Below are positions 10,811-22,517 of a stretch of DNA of 64,000 bases, piece by piece. A program made the translations under genes and the position numbers. Positions within the stretch are counted from its first letter, which is position 1; each line of letters begins with the position of its first letter. Below the pieces are notes generated by a model. That model was not told the DNA's origin and ran no database searches. It worked only from the letters and a program-made list of their open reading frames with translations. The DNA comes from Coenobita brevimanus (Eukaryota; Arthropoda; Malacostraca; Decapoda; Coenobitidae): assembly GCA_032717465.1 (NCBI GenBank), contig CM064713.1, positions 2,760,001-2,824,000 on the forward strand, given 5' to 3'.

Positions 10811-11389
10811 AATAATAATGTCTCAAAGCTGAAGGGATTAAGCTTTCGACACCTTTGATGTGGTCTTAACTGCTGTTCTAGCCAGTGCCAAACGCATTTA
10901 TTCAGCTCAGGAGAGAGACATTGTTTGAAAGAGGATAGAAACACACTCCTTAATCTCTTTAGTTCGAGTTATCTCTTGCAGACAAAATAAACTCCTTTAT
11001 TTATTCATTTATTTATACAGTCAATTGCAGAAATTGGCTTCAGGCATTATAAGCCGTTGATTTTTTTTTTACAGTATGGTGAAGAGTTGACTTTTAAATG
11101 GCCCGTTATTTAACCCCTTCAGACTGGAGACGTGCTTCATTGATTTATGCGTTCTCTCCCACACCGTACCACCAGACAACCAGTTCATGTCATGTCTGAA
11201 GCGAATTTCCTGCTGTCTACTGTAACAATAAAGAAATATATAATCCATCGAAGGACAAAAATTACTTTTTTCACGCTCTGGGTTGTTTAATTTTTGCTCA
11301 CTCTAATTAATCCAAACATCACTCTGTTTAAAACTGAGTAAAAATAAGTATATTAATTTCTTCTTGCTTATGTCATTCCTAGCATTAAA
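10811..11389. other. No gene seen
   Basis: Diverged dispersed-repeat words (CTCTTTAGTTCGAG at 10958; AACCCCTTCAGACTGG at 11113-11128) and short T-runs. Otherwise featureless. Confidence 0.5.
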
Positions 11390-11729
11390 CTCCAGCTAAC
11401 GCCAGACGATTATATTCAGCTGAGAAAGTCGTTGGGAACCTGGGAGTGTTAATAACATCTTCATTAGCTTCCTCAAGGTCAGGAGAGCTCTTGTATACCA
11501 TTCCAGTTAAAGCCAGACGATTTTATCTACATGAAGGGAATCATAGGCTCTCCAGTGTTAACGGTCTTCATTAACCTTCTCATGACTGGCATAGATTTAA
11601 TATTCCATCCCACCTAAAGGAGGAGTCATAGGCTTTAATTTAGCCGAGAGTGAGTCACTGGAGCACCAGCGTCTATTATGGTCACCACTCTCTCTCGTGA
11701 TTAGGACAACTCTGGTAGAAGCCCTGTTA

Positions 11730-11730
<1 letters not shown>
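11390..11730 (-). repeat. Diverged tandem block with reverse family C motifs
   Basis: The reverse motif appears at 11402-11421 (CCAGACGATTATATTCAGCT) and 11513-11530, with repeated TCATAGGCT and CATTAACCTTCT phrases between. It resembles the blocks at 2.5-3.2 kb and 12.9-13.1 kb read on the other strand. Confidence 0.5.

Positions 11731-11732
<2 letters not shown>

Positions 11733-11791
<59 letters not shown>
11733..11791 (+). repeat. Microsatellite (TA)n
   Basis: About 29 TA units. Confidence 0.98.
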
Positions 11792-11793
<2 letters not shown>

Positions 11794-11799
11794 CTCTTC

Positions 11800-12605
11800 C
11801 TCCCTCTTTTCTTTCTCAGTTCTAGTCTTCATCCATACTTTCTCCACGTCTGTTTTCTCCTTTCTTCCCCATTTTTACATCCACATAATTCTTTCTCTCC
11901 TCTGTTTTCTCCTCATCCTTTTTCCCTCTACCATGTCTCTGGCGCTGACAAGGAGCCTATACGAGGTGGCGCTGTGCACATTGAGTGGAGCAGCTGCGGC
12001 GTTCACTCAGGAGTCAAACCTCCTCATATTTTCTCTGCATTTCTTCGTGGAAAGGACTCTAGTCCGGCCCTGATAAGGCGCTGTTTACCACAAAGGGGTG
12101 CCGGATTCACGCACGTTGTATGTGATGTACTGTACCTGTAGGGCGGCCCCACAGAAGCATATGCTTACCTGTGGTAGATGGGTCAGCTCGGCCACACAGA
12201 TCGGTGCAACAACAACCTCCTCTCTCCATCACCTCTCTTCTCTCTTCTCCTCCTTATCTTTCCGTTACATCCCATCCACATTATCATCTCTCTTTTCATC
12301 TTCTATTACTCGTTTCCATTCCTCCTCTCACCACCTTTTCCTTCTCCTCTCCTCATATCTATCTCTTCCGGGTCCTTCTCTTCCTCTCTTTTCCATTTCT
12401 TCCTCTTCCCTTCCCTCTCTCTTCTCTTTTATCCATCTCTTTTCTCTTTCCTCTCCTTTCCCCATCTCTCTCCTTCTCTTCCTTCCTCTTTCCTCTCTCA
12501 CTTCCCTTCCTCACCCATACCTTGTACATCTCTGTCCTCCCTGTCTCCAATCATTTACCGCCTCTTTCTCTCCCTGTCGCAGTCCCACTTCCTCTCACCC
12601 TTTAT

Positions 12606-12607
<2 letters not shown>
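11800..12607 (+). repeat. Pyrimidine-rich low-complexity tracts
   Basis: TTCCTC/TCTTTCTC-rich sequence at 11792-11934 and 12216-12607, interrupted by the family D copy. The long frames on both strands are compositional. Confidence 0.85.
11935..12215 (+). mobile_element. Family D SINE-like copy with (CAA)n tail
   Basis: GGCGCTGACAAGGAGCCTA...GGTGGCGCTGTG...GGAGTCAAACCTCCTCATAT and a terminal CAACAACAAC. The reverse complement of 29042-29375 shows the same order of blocks and the same tail, and the copy ending at 48775 shares the 3' portion. The apparent short peptide (MSLALTRSLY...) matches the one read from the 29-kb copy only because the DNA is repeated, so it is not a gene. Confidence 0.7.

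Positions 12608-12700
<93 letters not shown>
12608..12700 (+). repeat. Compound microsatellite (TC)n(AC)n
   Basis: About 35 TC units followed by about 12 AC units; a further (TC)9 lies at 12804-12822. Confidence 0.98.
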
Positions 12701-12701
<1 letters not shown>

Positions 12702-12929
12702 TTTCTTCATACATTGTTTCGCCTTGTTTGTACTCACTTCCACCAGTTCTCACTACATTCAATTTCTTCGCTTGTACGCTCCTTCTCTTTCAGTGTATTT
12801 ATTCTCTCTCTCTCTCTCTCTCAGTGACCTCATGAGCCTCTTCAGCAAGATTAAGATGGCCTTTTAATTTAGTTTTGCTGCTGCCTTAGGGACGTCTCTG
12901 TATTTTATCATCTTTAATATTCAGGCTGC

Positions 12930-13120
12930 TGTAACCCTCTCTCAGTGCATAAAATCGTCTGTGGTTTGCTGGAACGGAATACTTGAGTTGTCCCGATCAT
13001 AGAAAGGTTTATTGTACTATTATAAACACTGAGGTTCCTATGACCCACTCGCAGCAAAATAATATGGCGTCAGCTTGAAGAAAGTACCAGAGCTGTCCCG
13101 ACAGTGAGAAGGCCAAGTAA
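12930..13120 (+). repeat. Diverged tandem block of family C type
   Basis: CATAAAATCGTCTG at 12948-12961, GAGTTGTCCCGATCATAGAA, then CAGCAAAATAATATGG and ACCAGAGCTGTCCCGACAGT. The phrases (AG)AGTTGTCCCGA and TATGACCCACTC repeat those at 3.1-3.2 kb. Confidence 0.5.
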
Positions 13121-14078
13121 CATGTCTCCCTGTAACCCCACACCTCCTGCTAACCTCACACACACACTCCCGGCTGGAAGACCTCATCCCACACTCCTAT
13201 CACAGTTTCGGAAAGTTAGACCAGTTCGGCTCCAAACACCAAGCAGAAGCAAGGTTTAGCTCGGCTTGTTGTTTGGAGTTCGCCGAGGGGTTTCAAGATA
13301 ACCCCACGAATTTTTAGCAATGTGAAGGAAGTACAATATTTCATGTGTGGATTTTTCTTGGGCTTCGTTGTCTGGATTTGCAATATATCGACTGTAGCTA
13401 CGGTTTCTATTTTGTATTCAATCTGGAGCTTCTGTATATTCGTTTTAGTGTCTGGAGATCCTAACTACTGCACTTAGAATGACAAAATATGAAGATGATT
13501 AACAAATCAGACTCCAAACGCTGGGTGGGATGGTCTGACATCATTTGTTTTAACATAGTTGGCGAGGCAATTTAGATGACTTGTCTGATATTTTGACGTA
13601 ATATATAAACAAAGACAAAGACGTATCATAAGCAGTTTTGTTTTAATTACACATCCCTTCCCTTAATTATCCTCAAAGATAAGCCTTGTACCCGGTACAT
13701 TTTGTTTCCTGTTCGTATTATTTTCTCCGTTACCGATAACCCACTTCATTATATCGCCATTTTTTTTCGTATACCCTAGAGATACTCTAATATACGAGTT
13801 TCCCGTTTAAAATCATTCTTAATACTGTGAATGATGTCGGAGGTATAAGGTATTTATCCAGTGGTGTCTGGGATCTCCATTTCATGACTGCCTAATTTGG
13901 TCAATATTATCTGTTCAGTGCCTGTGTAACCTTCATCCCGGGCACCAGTTTTCCAGCTCTTTCTTGCTACGACCAGACGAATAATTTCAGGCAAAAGGCG
14001 AATCCTCAGCGTGAGAGACTAACACTTTTATCTATACGTATACGACAATAAATTTATTGCGCATTTAATTGTTGTGTG
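13121..14078. other. Unique AT-rich stretch, nothing recognised
   Basis: No coding frame of note. A reverse motif relative (CCAGACGAATAATTTCAGGC) lies at 13974-13993. Confidence 0.5.
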
Positions 14079-14082
14079 CCTC

Positions 14083-14113
<31 letters not shown>

Positions 14114-14121
14114 AAAAAAAA
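14079..14121 (+). repeat. C-run followed by poly(A)
   Basis: About 13 C then about 26 A. It could be a retroposon tail, but no element body was identified upstream. Confidence 0.9.
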
Positions 14122-14640
14122 CGCTTTCTAGACGATTTTTCCCGTTCAGCCATGGGAAACAGTGCCTAATGAAAACACGAAAATATAAGAAAACCATCAA
14201 CATTCTTACCTTGCAACGACAGGCAGTTTTGACCAGCGAACCTTTTTCCTTCTTTCTTTTCATCCAGTATTGTACGAATATGTGATACCTGCAAAGTCCA
14301 GGTACGATGCTGGGGGACCTTTGGGTGAAAAAAAAAAAAAGTTAGAATTTCCCTGCGATGATAATACTCAACAAAAATACAGGAGGTTGGCAGAAATACG
14401 AAATAATAGTAGGCTATGTTGATATTAGAATTTATGTTTATGGAGAGGTAATACATATTTCATACAAAAAAATAAATAAATAAAGGAGTAGTAACGAAAA
14501 AGAAATCTGAATAATCTGATTGGCTATTGTATTCTGGATACCTGGAGATCAATTTATTTTAGCTTCGGGAAGACTACAGACACTTAACGGTCTACGAATA
14601 TAATATGACAGAACTGTGATAGGCCTCTTTTTGGAACTAA
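14122..14640. other. No recognisable feature
   Basis: AT-rich with an A-run at 14328-14340; small frames lack any recognisable motif. Confidence 0.5.
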
Positions 14641-14641
14641 T

Positions 14642-14643
<2 letters not shown>

Positions 14644-14696
<53 letters not shown>
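14644..14696 (+). repeat. Microsatellite (TC)n
   Basis: About 26 units. Confidence 0.98.
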
Positions 14697-14698
<2 letters not shown>

Positions 14699-14854
14699 TT
14701 TATTATAGGACCTAAACCTATATTTCCTCCTATACATCATTCGTTGTATATTAGCAATGCGGAATAGTGTTGTATGGGAGGCTGTACACGAGATGCGTCA
14801 AATAACAGGCATTCTGTATGGATTTCTACAAAAGAAGGTGTATCTGGGGGGCAA

Positions 14855-14956
14855 TGGCGAGAGAGAGAGAGGGAGAGAGATGTGCCGCCCCTACCCTCTG
14901 CAACTTATATCAATCCTGGGAAAAGCTGAGACGCGACACTATGGTGGGCTCTGTGG

Positions 14957-14993
<37 letters not shown>

Positions 14994-15097
14994 CAGGACT
15001 GAGTGAAACAAGTGAGAGAGAGAAAAAAAAAGACAACATGACAGGACGAAGACAGGAGGGAAAAAAGCCGTAAAAGAAACGAAATGAACATGACAAG

Positions 15098-15136
<39 letters not shown>

Positions 15137-15640
15137 AGGAAAGGAGAAGGGGAAAGTGGAAAAGAGAAGAGAAAAAGAACAGAAGGAACTAGGTTAACAG
15201 AAACGACAAGAGGAAAGAAAAGAGAAGAGCAGGGAGGAAGTAAAGTGGAAAAAACAGAAAGGACAGGAGAGCAGGAAAAGTCAAGCAAAAAAAAAAAAAA
15301 AATGAAAGGACGAAGGGGAAACTAGAGAAAAGTAAAGACACCGGAAGGAGAAAAGAAAGAAAGAAAAAGGAGAGAGGAGAGGAGAGTCGGATAAGGAGAA
15401 TAGGAGATGAAACAAGGGACAGGAGATAAACGAGAACGAAAAGAGAAGACAAGGGAGAAGCGAGAAGAGAGGACGTAAAGAAAGAAGAAAAACAGGAAAT
15501 AATAGAGTTAAATAAACGAGTGAGAAGACAGAAGAGAAGAGGAATGAGGAGAGGAAATGATAAGGTCAAAACTTCCCTGTGTGACTGACTTAGGTGGGCC
15601 CAAGTTTTCATATTAACAGAAAGAGTATTCTGCCAAGTTA

Positions 15641-15672
<32 letters not shown>

Positions 15673-15700
15673 GAGAGAGACTTACTGCGCACAAAAGTAT
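14855..15700 (+). repeat. Purine-rich domain with four (GA)n tracts
   Basis: Tracts of (GA)n at 14857-14880, 14960-14991, 15101-15133 and 15642-15680 are embedded in sequence that is almost all A and G on the plus strand (GGAAAGGAGAAGG-type), including a poly(A) at 15287-15302. Confidence 0.92.
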
Positions 15701-15715
15701 CGGAAGTTCTCTTAA

Positions 15716-15723
15716 CTGGCCAG
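15716..15723 (+). other. Target-site half CTGGCCAG (left of copy B)
   Basis: Identical to the 8 bp directly right of copy A (9918-9925). Eight bases is the standard hAT target duplication length. Confidence 0.75.
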
Positions 15724-15991
15724 CAGAGCTGGGAATAGCGCCGCTACTATTTTAATAGCGATGGTGGTAACGCCATTACTTTTTTTTTAGCCAGTAGCGG
15801 AACTGAGAGCGCCGCTACTTTTTGGCTGTACTCACGCGTTACCGCGCTCCTCGCTACTTACGCGACGAATACAGTCCGGAGTCGTGAGTACATACAGATA
15901 TGCCGACGGTTTGGTTGTATTTATTAATGATGAAAAATACTACTTTCGTCAATTCTGTCAATTAAGGATGTCAGCTAGATGTAGGCAATGC

Positions 15992-16061
<70 letters not shown>

Positions 16062-16725
16062 CTAACTATTCCCGTCTCTAACTTGCGCTCTCTCCCTCAC
16101 TCTCTCTTTCAGACTAATTCTTACTCACTACGTTATTATTTCGTAAAAGTATGTTACTTTCAGTTTAAGGTAATGGAAAAAACATTGCCATTGTATAGCG
16201 TTTAACAGAAAGCCCCAGTTCATTTTTACTCTCGTTTTCGTATATATCTTAAATATCATTGAAAATATAATAAATCTATATAATATGTATCAATGGTAGG
16301 CCACATTTTTTTGCCTGTTACTTACGTATGTTACTTTCAGTAGGTATACTAGGTAACAGTGTAAAAGAGCATTTGTTACATTATACAGTAAATAGGTTTT
16401 TTCCTGTACCTTCGGCTCTAAGCTTCATTAAAGTGACACCGACATGTATGATTTTATTTATTCAGTATAAGTGTATACTGACATTACTGGTACACAACAA
16501 CCACTCAGACTGACTAATATTATCAAAACAGTATATAGTGTATTGCTATATCACAGATTTTTGTTACCCTTTCCTTCGTGTACGTTTTTCTTATCCAAAG
16601 CAGCAGGAGCGGGAGCACAGCTACATTTCGTATCAAGTAGCGAAACCAGTAACGCCACTACTTTTTCGGGCTAGTAACGGGAATGGGAGCTCCGCTACTT
16701 TTTATTAGTAGCGTTCCCAGCACTG
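15724..16725 (+). mobile_element. hAT-like non-autonomous element, copy B
   Basis: Left end CAGAGCTGGGAATAGCG, right end ...TTCCCAGCACTG. It is nearly identical to copy A over its length except for the missing 134-bp segment, the absent SINE, no long T-run and a longer (AC)n. The right flank CTGATGAG belongs to a hAT-remnant sequence whose uninterrupted form is at 4794-4801 (opposite strand). No internal open frame resembles a transposase. Confidence 0.82.
15994..16059 (+). repeat. Microsatellite (AC)n inside copy B
   Basis: About 33 units. Confidence 0.97.
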
Positions 16726-16797
16726 CTGATGAGGATATTTGCTTTGAAGATGTTCTGACTTTCCTTCCCCAAAGAATGGGATATTTTACAGTCAGAC
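16726..16797 (+). pseudogene. Second hAT-like transposase fragment
   Basis: Translation of the plus strand gives ADEDICFEDVLTFLPQRMG, identical over 19 residues to the minus-strand fragment at 4742-4803. It starts exactly where copy B ends and decays into a (TC)n tract, so copy B appears to have inserted within a transposase-derived sequence. Confidence 0.6.
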
Positions 16798-16807
16798 TCT
16801 CTCTCTT

Positions 16808-16810
<3 letters not shown>

Positions 16811-16851
<41 letters not shown>
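16811..16851 (+). repeat. Microsatellite (TC)n
   Basis: About 20 units. Its mirror on the other arm of the large palindrome is the (GA)n at 22518-22543. Confidence 0.97.
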
Positions 16852-16852
<1 letters not shown>

Positions 16853-16855
<3 letters not shown>

Positions 16856-17265
16856 TTTTGTCTGCCTGTCTTGAACCTTTGTGGGAACGACCTTGCTTCA
16901 CCTTACGTCTCAGGGTAACTCCTTCGTTCCTTTCCTTCCATTCTTCCTTAATTCCTTCCTTCCTTTCCTCGACGTCTCTTTCTTTCCTTGTTTCCCCTTC
17001 CTCAATTTTTCCCATCCAGTTCCCTTTTCCTCCTCCTAATTCTTTTCACCATTTCCACTCCTTTTCCTTCCTTTCTTTTCACCTCCTTCCATATTCTCCT
17101 TCCCGGTTCTTTTCAGCATTTCCTCCATTCCTTCCATTTTCTCCTTCGCCCCCTCTTTCTCTCCCCTCCTTGCCCGTCCTCGTACTCTCTCCTCTCCTCC
17201 CCCTACGACTCCCCCTTCCTCTCCTCCCTCTACCCCTCCCCCTCCTCTCTTCACAGGGGCCAATT
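16853..17265 (+). repeat. Pyrimidine-rich flank, left palindrome arm
   Basis: Begins TCTGCCTGTCTTGAACCTTT, then CTTCC/CCTCC-rich sequence. It is the reverse complement, with substitutions and small indels, of 22105-22515. Confidence 0.88.
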
Positions 17266-20062
17266 TAAATCCCAAGTTCCAACTAAAGTTCAAACTCAAG
17301 TGCCAACTCATGTCCCAACACAGGTACCAAACGCAAGTACCAACTTAAGTCTTAACACAAGTACCAACTCAAGTCATAACTCAAGCGCTTAGTCCCAACT
17401 CAAGCGCCAACATAAGTCTCAACTCAAGTGCCTATGTAAGTTACAACTCAAGTGCCAACTTAAGTCTCAACTCATGAATCAACTTAAGTGCCAACTCAAG
17501 TGACAACGTGTCAACTCAAGTACGAACATTAATCCCAACTCAAGTGAAACCTTAAGTGCCAACTCAAGTGCCAACTTGGGGCAAAACTCAAGCGCCAACG
17601 TTAGTCTCAACTCAAGCACCAGCTTAATTACAATTCAAAGGTCAGCACAGTTCCCAACTTAATTGCCAAGGTAAGCTCCAACTCAAGTGCCAGTGTAATC
17701 TCCAACTCGTGCCAACGTAAGTGCCAACTCAAGAGATAACTTACGTGCTAACTCGTGACAACACAATAGCCAATTCAAGTGACATCATAAGCGTAAACTC
17801 AAGGGACAAAATAAGTGCCATCTCAAATGCTAACTCAGGTCCAAACTCAAGCGCCAACTTAGATCCCAGCTCAAGTGACAACTAAAGTCCCAACTCAAGC
17901 GGCAAGAAGTCTCATCTCAAGCACAAACTTAAGTACCAACTCAAGCGCCACATTTAGTCCCAATTAAAGGGCGAACATAGGTCCCAAAACAAGCACCAAC
18001 TTAAGTTCCATTTCAAGCAGCAGCTTAAGTCGCAACTCAAGTGCAAACTTAAGTCCAAACTTAACTGCCAACGTAAATGCCAAATAAAGTGCTAACGTAA
18101 ATGATAAGTGCAAACTTGTGTGCCAATTCAAGTGCCAACTTAAGTGCCAACTCAAATGCAAACTGAAGAGAAAACTCAAATGTCAACTTAACTGGAAACG
18201 CAAATGCTACCCTAAGTGCAAACGCGAATGCCAACTTAAGTGCAAACGCAAATCCTAACTTAAGTGCAAACTCACGTGGTGACGTAAGTTCCAATTCAAA
18301 TGTTAACTAAAGCTCCGACTCAAGTGCCAAATTAAGTCCCAAAATAAGTGCCAACTTAAGTCCTATAACAAGTGCCAACTTAAGTCCTAAAACAAGTGCC
18401 AACTTAAATCCAACACAAGCGCCAATTTAAATCCCAACTCAAGTACCACCTAATGATCAAACTCAAGTGTCAATTCGTCCCAACACAGGTACCACTTGGG
18501 TCCAAACACAAGTACCAACTTAAGTCCTAACACAAGTACGAGATCAAGTCCTATCTCAAGCGCTAACTTAAGTCCCAACTTAAGCGCCAACTAAGGTCTC
18601 AACTCAAGCGCCAACTTAAGTCCCAAGTCAAGCGTAAACTTGTCCCAATCCAAGCATCAACTTTAGTCCCAACTCAAGCACCAAGTGAAGTCCCAACTCA
18701 AGCACCAACTGAAGTCCTAACTCAAGCACCAACTGAAGTCCTAACTCAAGGACCAACTGAAGTCCTAACTCAAGCACCAACTAAAGTCCCAACTCAAGTG
18801 CCAACGTAAGTTACAACTCAAGTGCCAACGCAAGTAACGACTCAAGCACTAACATAAATCTAAATCACGAGCCAACTCAAGTCCCAACTCATGCGCCAAC
18901 TTATGCTGCATCCCAAGCACCAACATTAATCCCAACTCAAGTGAAACCTTAGTGCTAACTTCGGTAAAAACTCAAGCGCCAACGTAGGTCCAAGCTCAAG
19001 CGCGAACTCAAGTCCCAACTCAAGCGTTCCAACATAAGTCTCAACTCATTTGCAAACTTAAGCCCCAACCCAAGCGCGACCTTAAGTCCCAAGTCAAGCG
19101 CAAACTTAAGTCCCAACTCAAGCGCCAACGTAAGTCCCAACTCAAGCGCGAACTTTGAGTCCTAACTCAAGCGCCAACTTAAGTCCCAAATTAAGCGCCA
19201 ACTTAAGTCCGAACTCGAGCGCTAACATAAGTCCCAACTCAAGCGAAAACTTAATTCCCAATTCAAGCGCCAACTTAAGTCCTAACTTAAGAGCCAACCT
19301 AAGTCCCAACTCAAGCACCAACTTAAGTCCCAACTCAAGCGACAACCTAAGTCCCAATTCAAGCGCCAACCTAAGTTCCAACTCAAGCGCCAAAGTAGGT
19401 CCCAACTCAAGCACCAACTTAAGCCCCAACTCAAGCGCCAACTTAAGTCTCAACTCAAGCACCAACTAAAGTCCTAACACAAGCACCAACCTAAGTCCCA
19501 ACTCAAGCGCCAACTCAGGTCCCAACTCAAGCGTCAACCTAAGTTCCAACTCAAGCGCCAACCTAAGTCTCAACTCAAGTACCAAAGTAGCTCCGAACTC
19601 AAGCACCAACTTAAGTCCCAACTGAAGCCCCAACTTGAGCCCCAACTCAAGCGCCAACTTAAGTAAAAACTCAAGCGCCAACCTAAGTCCTAACTCAAGC
19701 GCCAACTTAAGTCCCAAATCAAGCGCCAACTTAAGTCACGACTCAAGCGCCAACTTAAATCCCAACTCAAGCGCCAACCTAAGTCCCAACTCAAGCGAAA
19801 ACTTAATTCCCAACTCAAGCGCCAACTTAAGTCCTAACTCAAGCGCCAAACTAATTCCCAATTCAAGCACCAACTTAAGTCCCAATTCAAGCGACAACCT
19901 AAGTCCCAACTCAAGCGCCAAAGTAGATCCCAACTCAAGCCCCAATTCAAGTGCCAACTTAAGTCCCAACTCAAGCGCCAACTTAAGTCCCAACTCAAGC
20001 ACCAACTTAAGTCCCAACACAAGCACCAACCTAAGTCCCAACTTAAGACCCAACTCAAGCCC
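17266..20062 (-). repeat. Satellite array 2 (inverted orientation)
   Basis: The same two-half 24-bp unit as array 1, on the opposite strand (CAACTCAAGCGCC / AACTTAAGTCC). The outer part is diverged and mixed; the inner part (about 19040-20060) is nearly homogeneous. Frames on both strands stay open for long stretches because of the unit length. Confidence 0.96.
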
Positions 20063-22104
20063 CGCTTGAGTTGGGACTTAAGTTGACGCTTGAATTGGGA
20101 CTTAAGTTGGCGCTTGAGTTGGGACTTAGGTTGGCGCTTGAGTTGGGACTTAAGTTGGCGCTTGAGTAGGGACTTAAGTTGGCGCTTAAGTAGGAACTTA
20201 AGTTGGCGCTTAAGTAGGGACTTAAGTTGGCGCTTGAGTTGGGACTTAAGTTGGCGCTTGAGTTGGGACTTAAGTTGGCGCTTGAGTTGAGACGCATTTT
20301 AGAGCTTGAGTTGGGACTTAGGTTGGACGTCTGAGTTGGACATAAGTTGGCGCTTGATTTGGAACTTAAGTACGCGCTTGAGCTGGGATCTACATTGGCG
20401 CTTGAGTTTTGACCTAAGTTGGCACTTAAGGTTTCAATTGAGTTGGGATTAATGTTGGTGCTGGAGATGCAGCGTAAGTTGGCGCTTTAGTTGGGACTTG
20501 AGTTGACTTGTGAACTGGGACTTAAGTTCGTGCTTGAGTTGTAACTTACGTTGGCACTTGAGTTGTGACTTACGTTGGCACTTGAGTTGGGACTTCAGTT
20601 GGTGCTTGAGTTGGGACTTCAGTTGGTGCTTGGATTGGGACAAGTTGACGCATGAGTTGGGATCTTAGTTGGCACTTGACTTGGGACTTAAGTTAGCGCT
20701 TGAGTTAGGACTTGAGCTCGTACTTGTGTTAGGGCTTCAGTTGGTACTTGTGTTTGGGCCCAAGTAGTACCTGTGTTGGGACTTGAGTTGACACTTGAGT
20801 TTGAGCTATAGTTGGTACTTGAGTTGGGATTTAAATTGGCGCCTGTGTTGGATTTAAGCTGGCACTTGTTTTAGGACTTAAGTTGGCACTTGTCTTAGGA
20901 TTTAAGTTGGCACTTATTTTGGGATTTAATTTGACACTTTGATCGGAGCTTAACATTTGAATTGGCACTTACGTCACCACGTGACTTGACACTTAAGTTG
21001 GCACTTGAACTGGCACTTACATTTGAACTTATCATTTACGATAGCACTTTATTTGGCACTTAAGTTGGCAGTTAAGTGTGGACTTAAGGTGGCGCTTGAG
21101 TTGGGACTTAAGCTGGTGCTTGAATTGGAACTTCAGTTGATGCTTGAGTTGGGACGTAAGCTCGCCCTTTCGTTGGGACTAAAGATGGTGCTTGAATTGG
21201 GACTTGAGTTTCCGCTTGAGATGAAGCATGATGGAGCTTGAGTTGGGACTTAAGTTGTAACTTAAGCTAAGACCCAAGCTGGCGCATGAGTTTGGACCTG
21301 AGTTGACGTTTGAGCTGGCACTTATTTTGTCACTTGAGTTGGCACTTATTTTGTCACTTGAGTTGGAACTTATGTTGTCACTTGAGTTGGCACTTGTGTT
21401 GTCACTTGAGTTGGCACTTGTGTTGTCACTTGAGTTGGCACTTATGTTGTCACTTGAGTTGGGAGATATGTTTGCGCTTGAGTTGCAACATAAGTTGGCG
21501 CTTTAGTTGGCACTTAAGTTAGCTCTTGAGTTGGCATTTACGTTGGCACTAGTTGGAGCTTTCGTTGACACTTACGTTGGCACTTGAGCTGGAGCTAACG
21601 TTGGCACTTGAGTTGGGACCTATGCTGACCCGTGAGTTGTGATTAAGCTGGTGCTTGAGTTGGGACTAAGGTTGGCGCTTGAGTTGAGAGATGGGTTGGC
21701 ACTTGAGTTGGGACCTACGTTGTCGCTTGAGTTTTGACCCAAGTTGGCACTTGAGTTGGCACTTAAGGTTGCACTTGAGTTGGGATTAATGGTCGTACCT
21801 GAGTTGGCACGTTGTCACTTGAGTTGGCACTTAAGTTGATTCATTAGTTGGGACTTAAGTTGACACTTGAGTTGTAATTTACGTTGGCACTTGCAATGGG
21901 ACTTAGGTTGGCGCTTGGGTTGGGACGCTTGAGCTGATACTTAAGTTTCCGCTTGAGTTGGGACTAAGTTGACGCTTGAGTTATGACTTGAGTTGGTACT
22001 TGTGTTAAGACTTAAGTTGGTACTTGCGTTTGGTAACTGTGTTGGGACCTGAGTTGGCACTTGAGTTTGAACGTCAGTTCGTACTGGAGTTGGGATTTAA
22101 ATTG
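20063..22104 (+). repeat. Satellite array 3
   Basis: The same orientation as array 1 and the mirror of array 2. The most homogeneous units lie next to the centre (20065-20290). The distinctive TTGTCACTTGAGTTGGCACT block at 21325-21470 also occurs in array 1 at 6395-6490 and 8085-8135, so arrays 1 and 3 share an ancestral higher-order arrangement. Confidence 0.96.
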
Positions 22105-22517
22105 GCCCTTGTGCAGAGAGGATGGGGAAGGGTAGGGGGAGGAGAGGAAGGGGGGAGTCGTAGGGGGAGGAGAGGAGGGGGGGAGAGGGTACGAGGACTG
22201 GCAAGGAGGGGAGAAAAGGAGGGGGCGAAGGAGATAATGGCAAGAAGGGAGGAAATGCTGAAAAGAACAGGGAGGGAGACGAGGGAAGGATGTGAAAAGG
22301 AAGAAGGAAGGAAAAGGAGTGGAAATGGTGAAAAGAATTAGGAGGAGGAAAAGGGAACTGGATGGGAAAAAGTGAGGAAGGGGAAATAGGGAAAGAAAGA
22401 GACGTCGAAGAAAGGAAGGAATTAAGGAAAAAAGGGAAGGAAAGAAGGAGTTAGCCTGAGACGTAAAGAGAAGCAAGGTCGTTCCCACGAAGGTTCGAGA
22501 CAGGCATACAAAAGATA
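22105..22517 (-). repeat. Purine-rich flank, right palindrome arm
   Basis: GGGGGAGGAGAGG-rich sequence ending with GTTCCCACGAAGGTTCGAGA; the mirror of 16853-17265. Confidence 0.88.

Noticed and set aside
11935..12080. Small peptide MSLALTRSLYEVALCTL... similar to one read at 29364-29158
   Set aside because: The similarity is at DNA level and extends beyond the frame into a CAA tail, so it reflects a dispersed repeat rather than a conserved gene.
12098..12867. Ser/Leu/Phe-rich frames of over 200 codons
   Set aside because: Pyrimidine-rich sequence plus (TC)n and (AC)n; three overlapping frames are equally open, which is compositional.
19155..20297. SANLSPNS repeat proteins on both strands
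   Set aside because: Satellite arrays 2 and 3 read in another frame; no start context, signal peptide or non-repeat portion.
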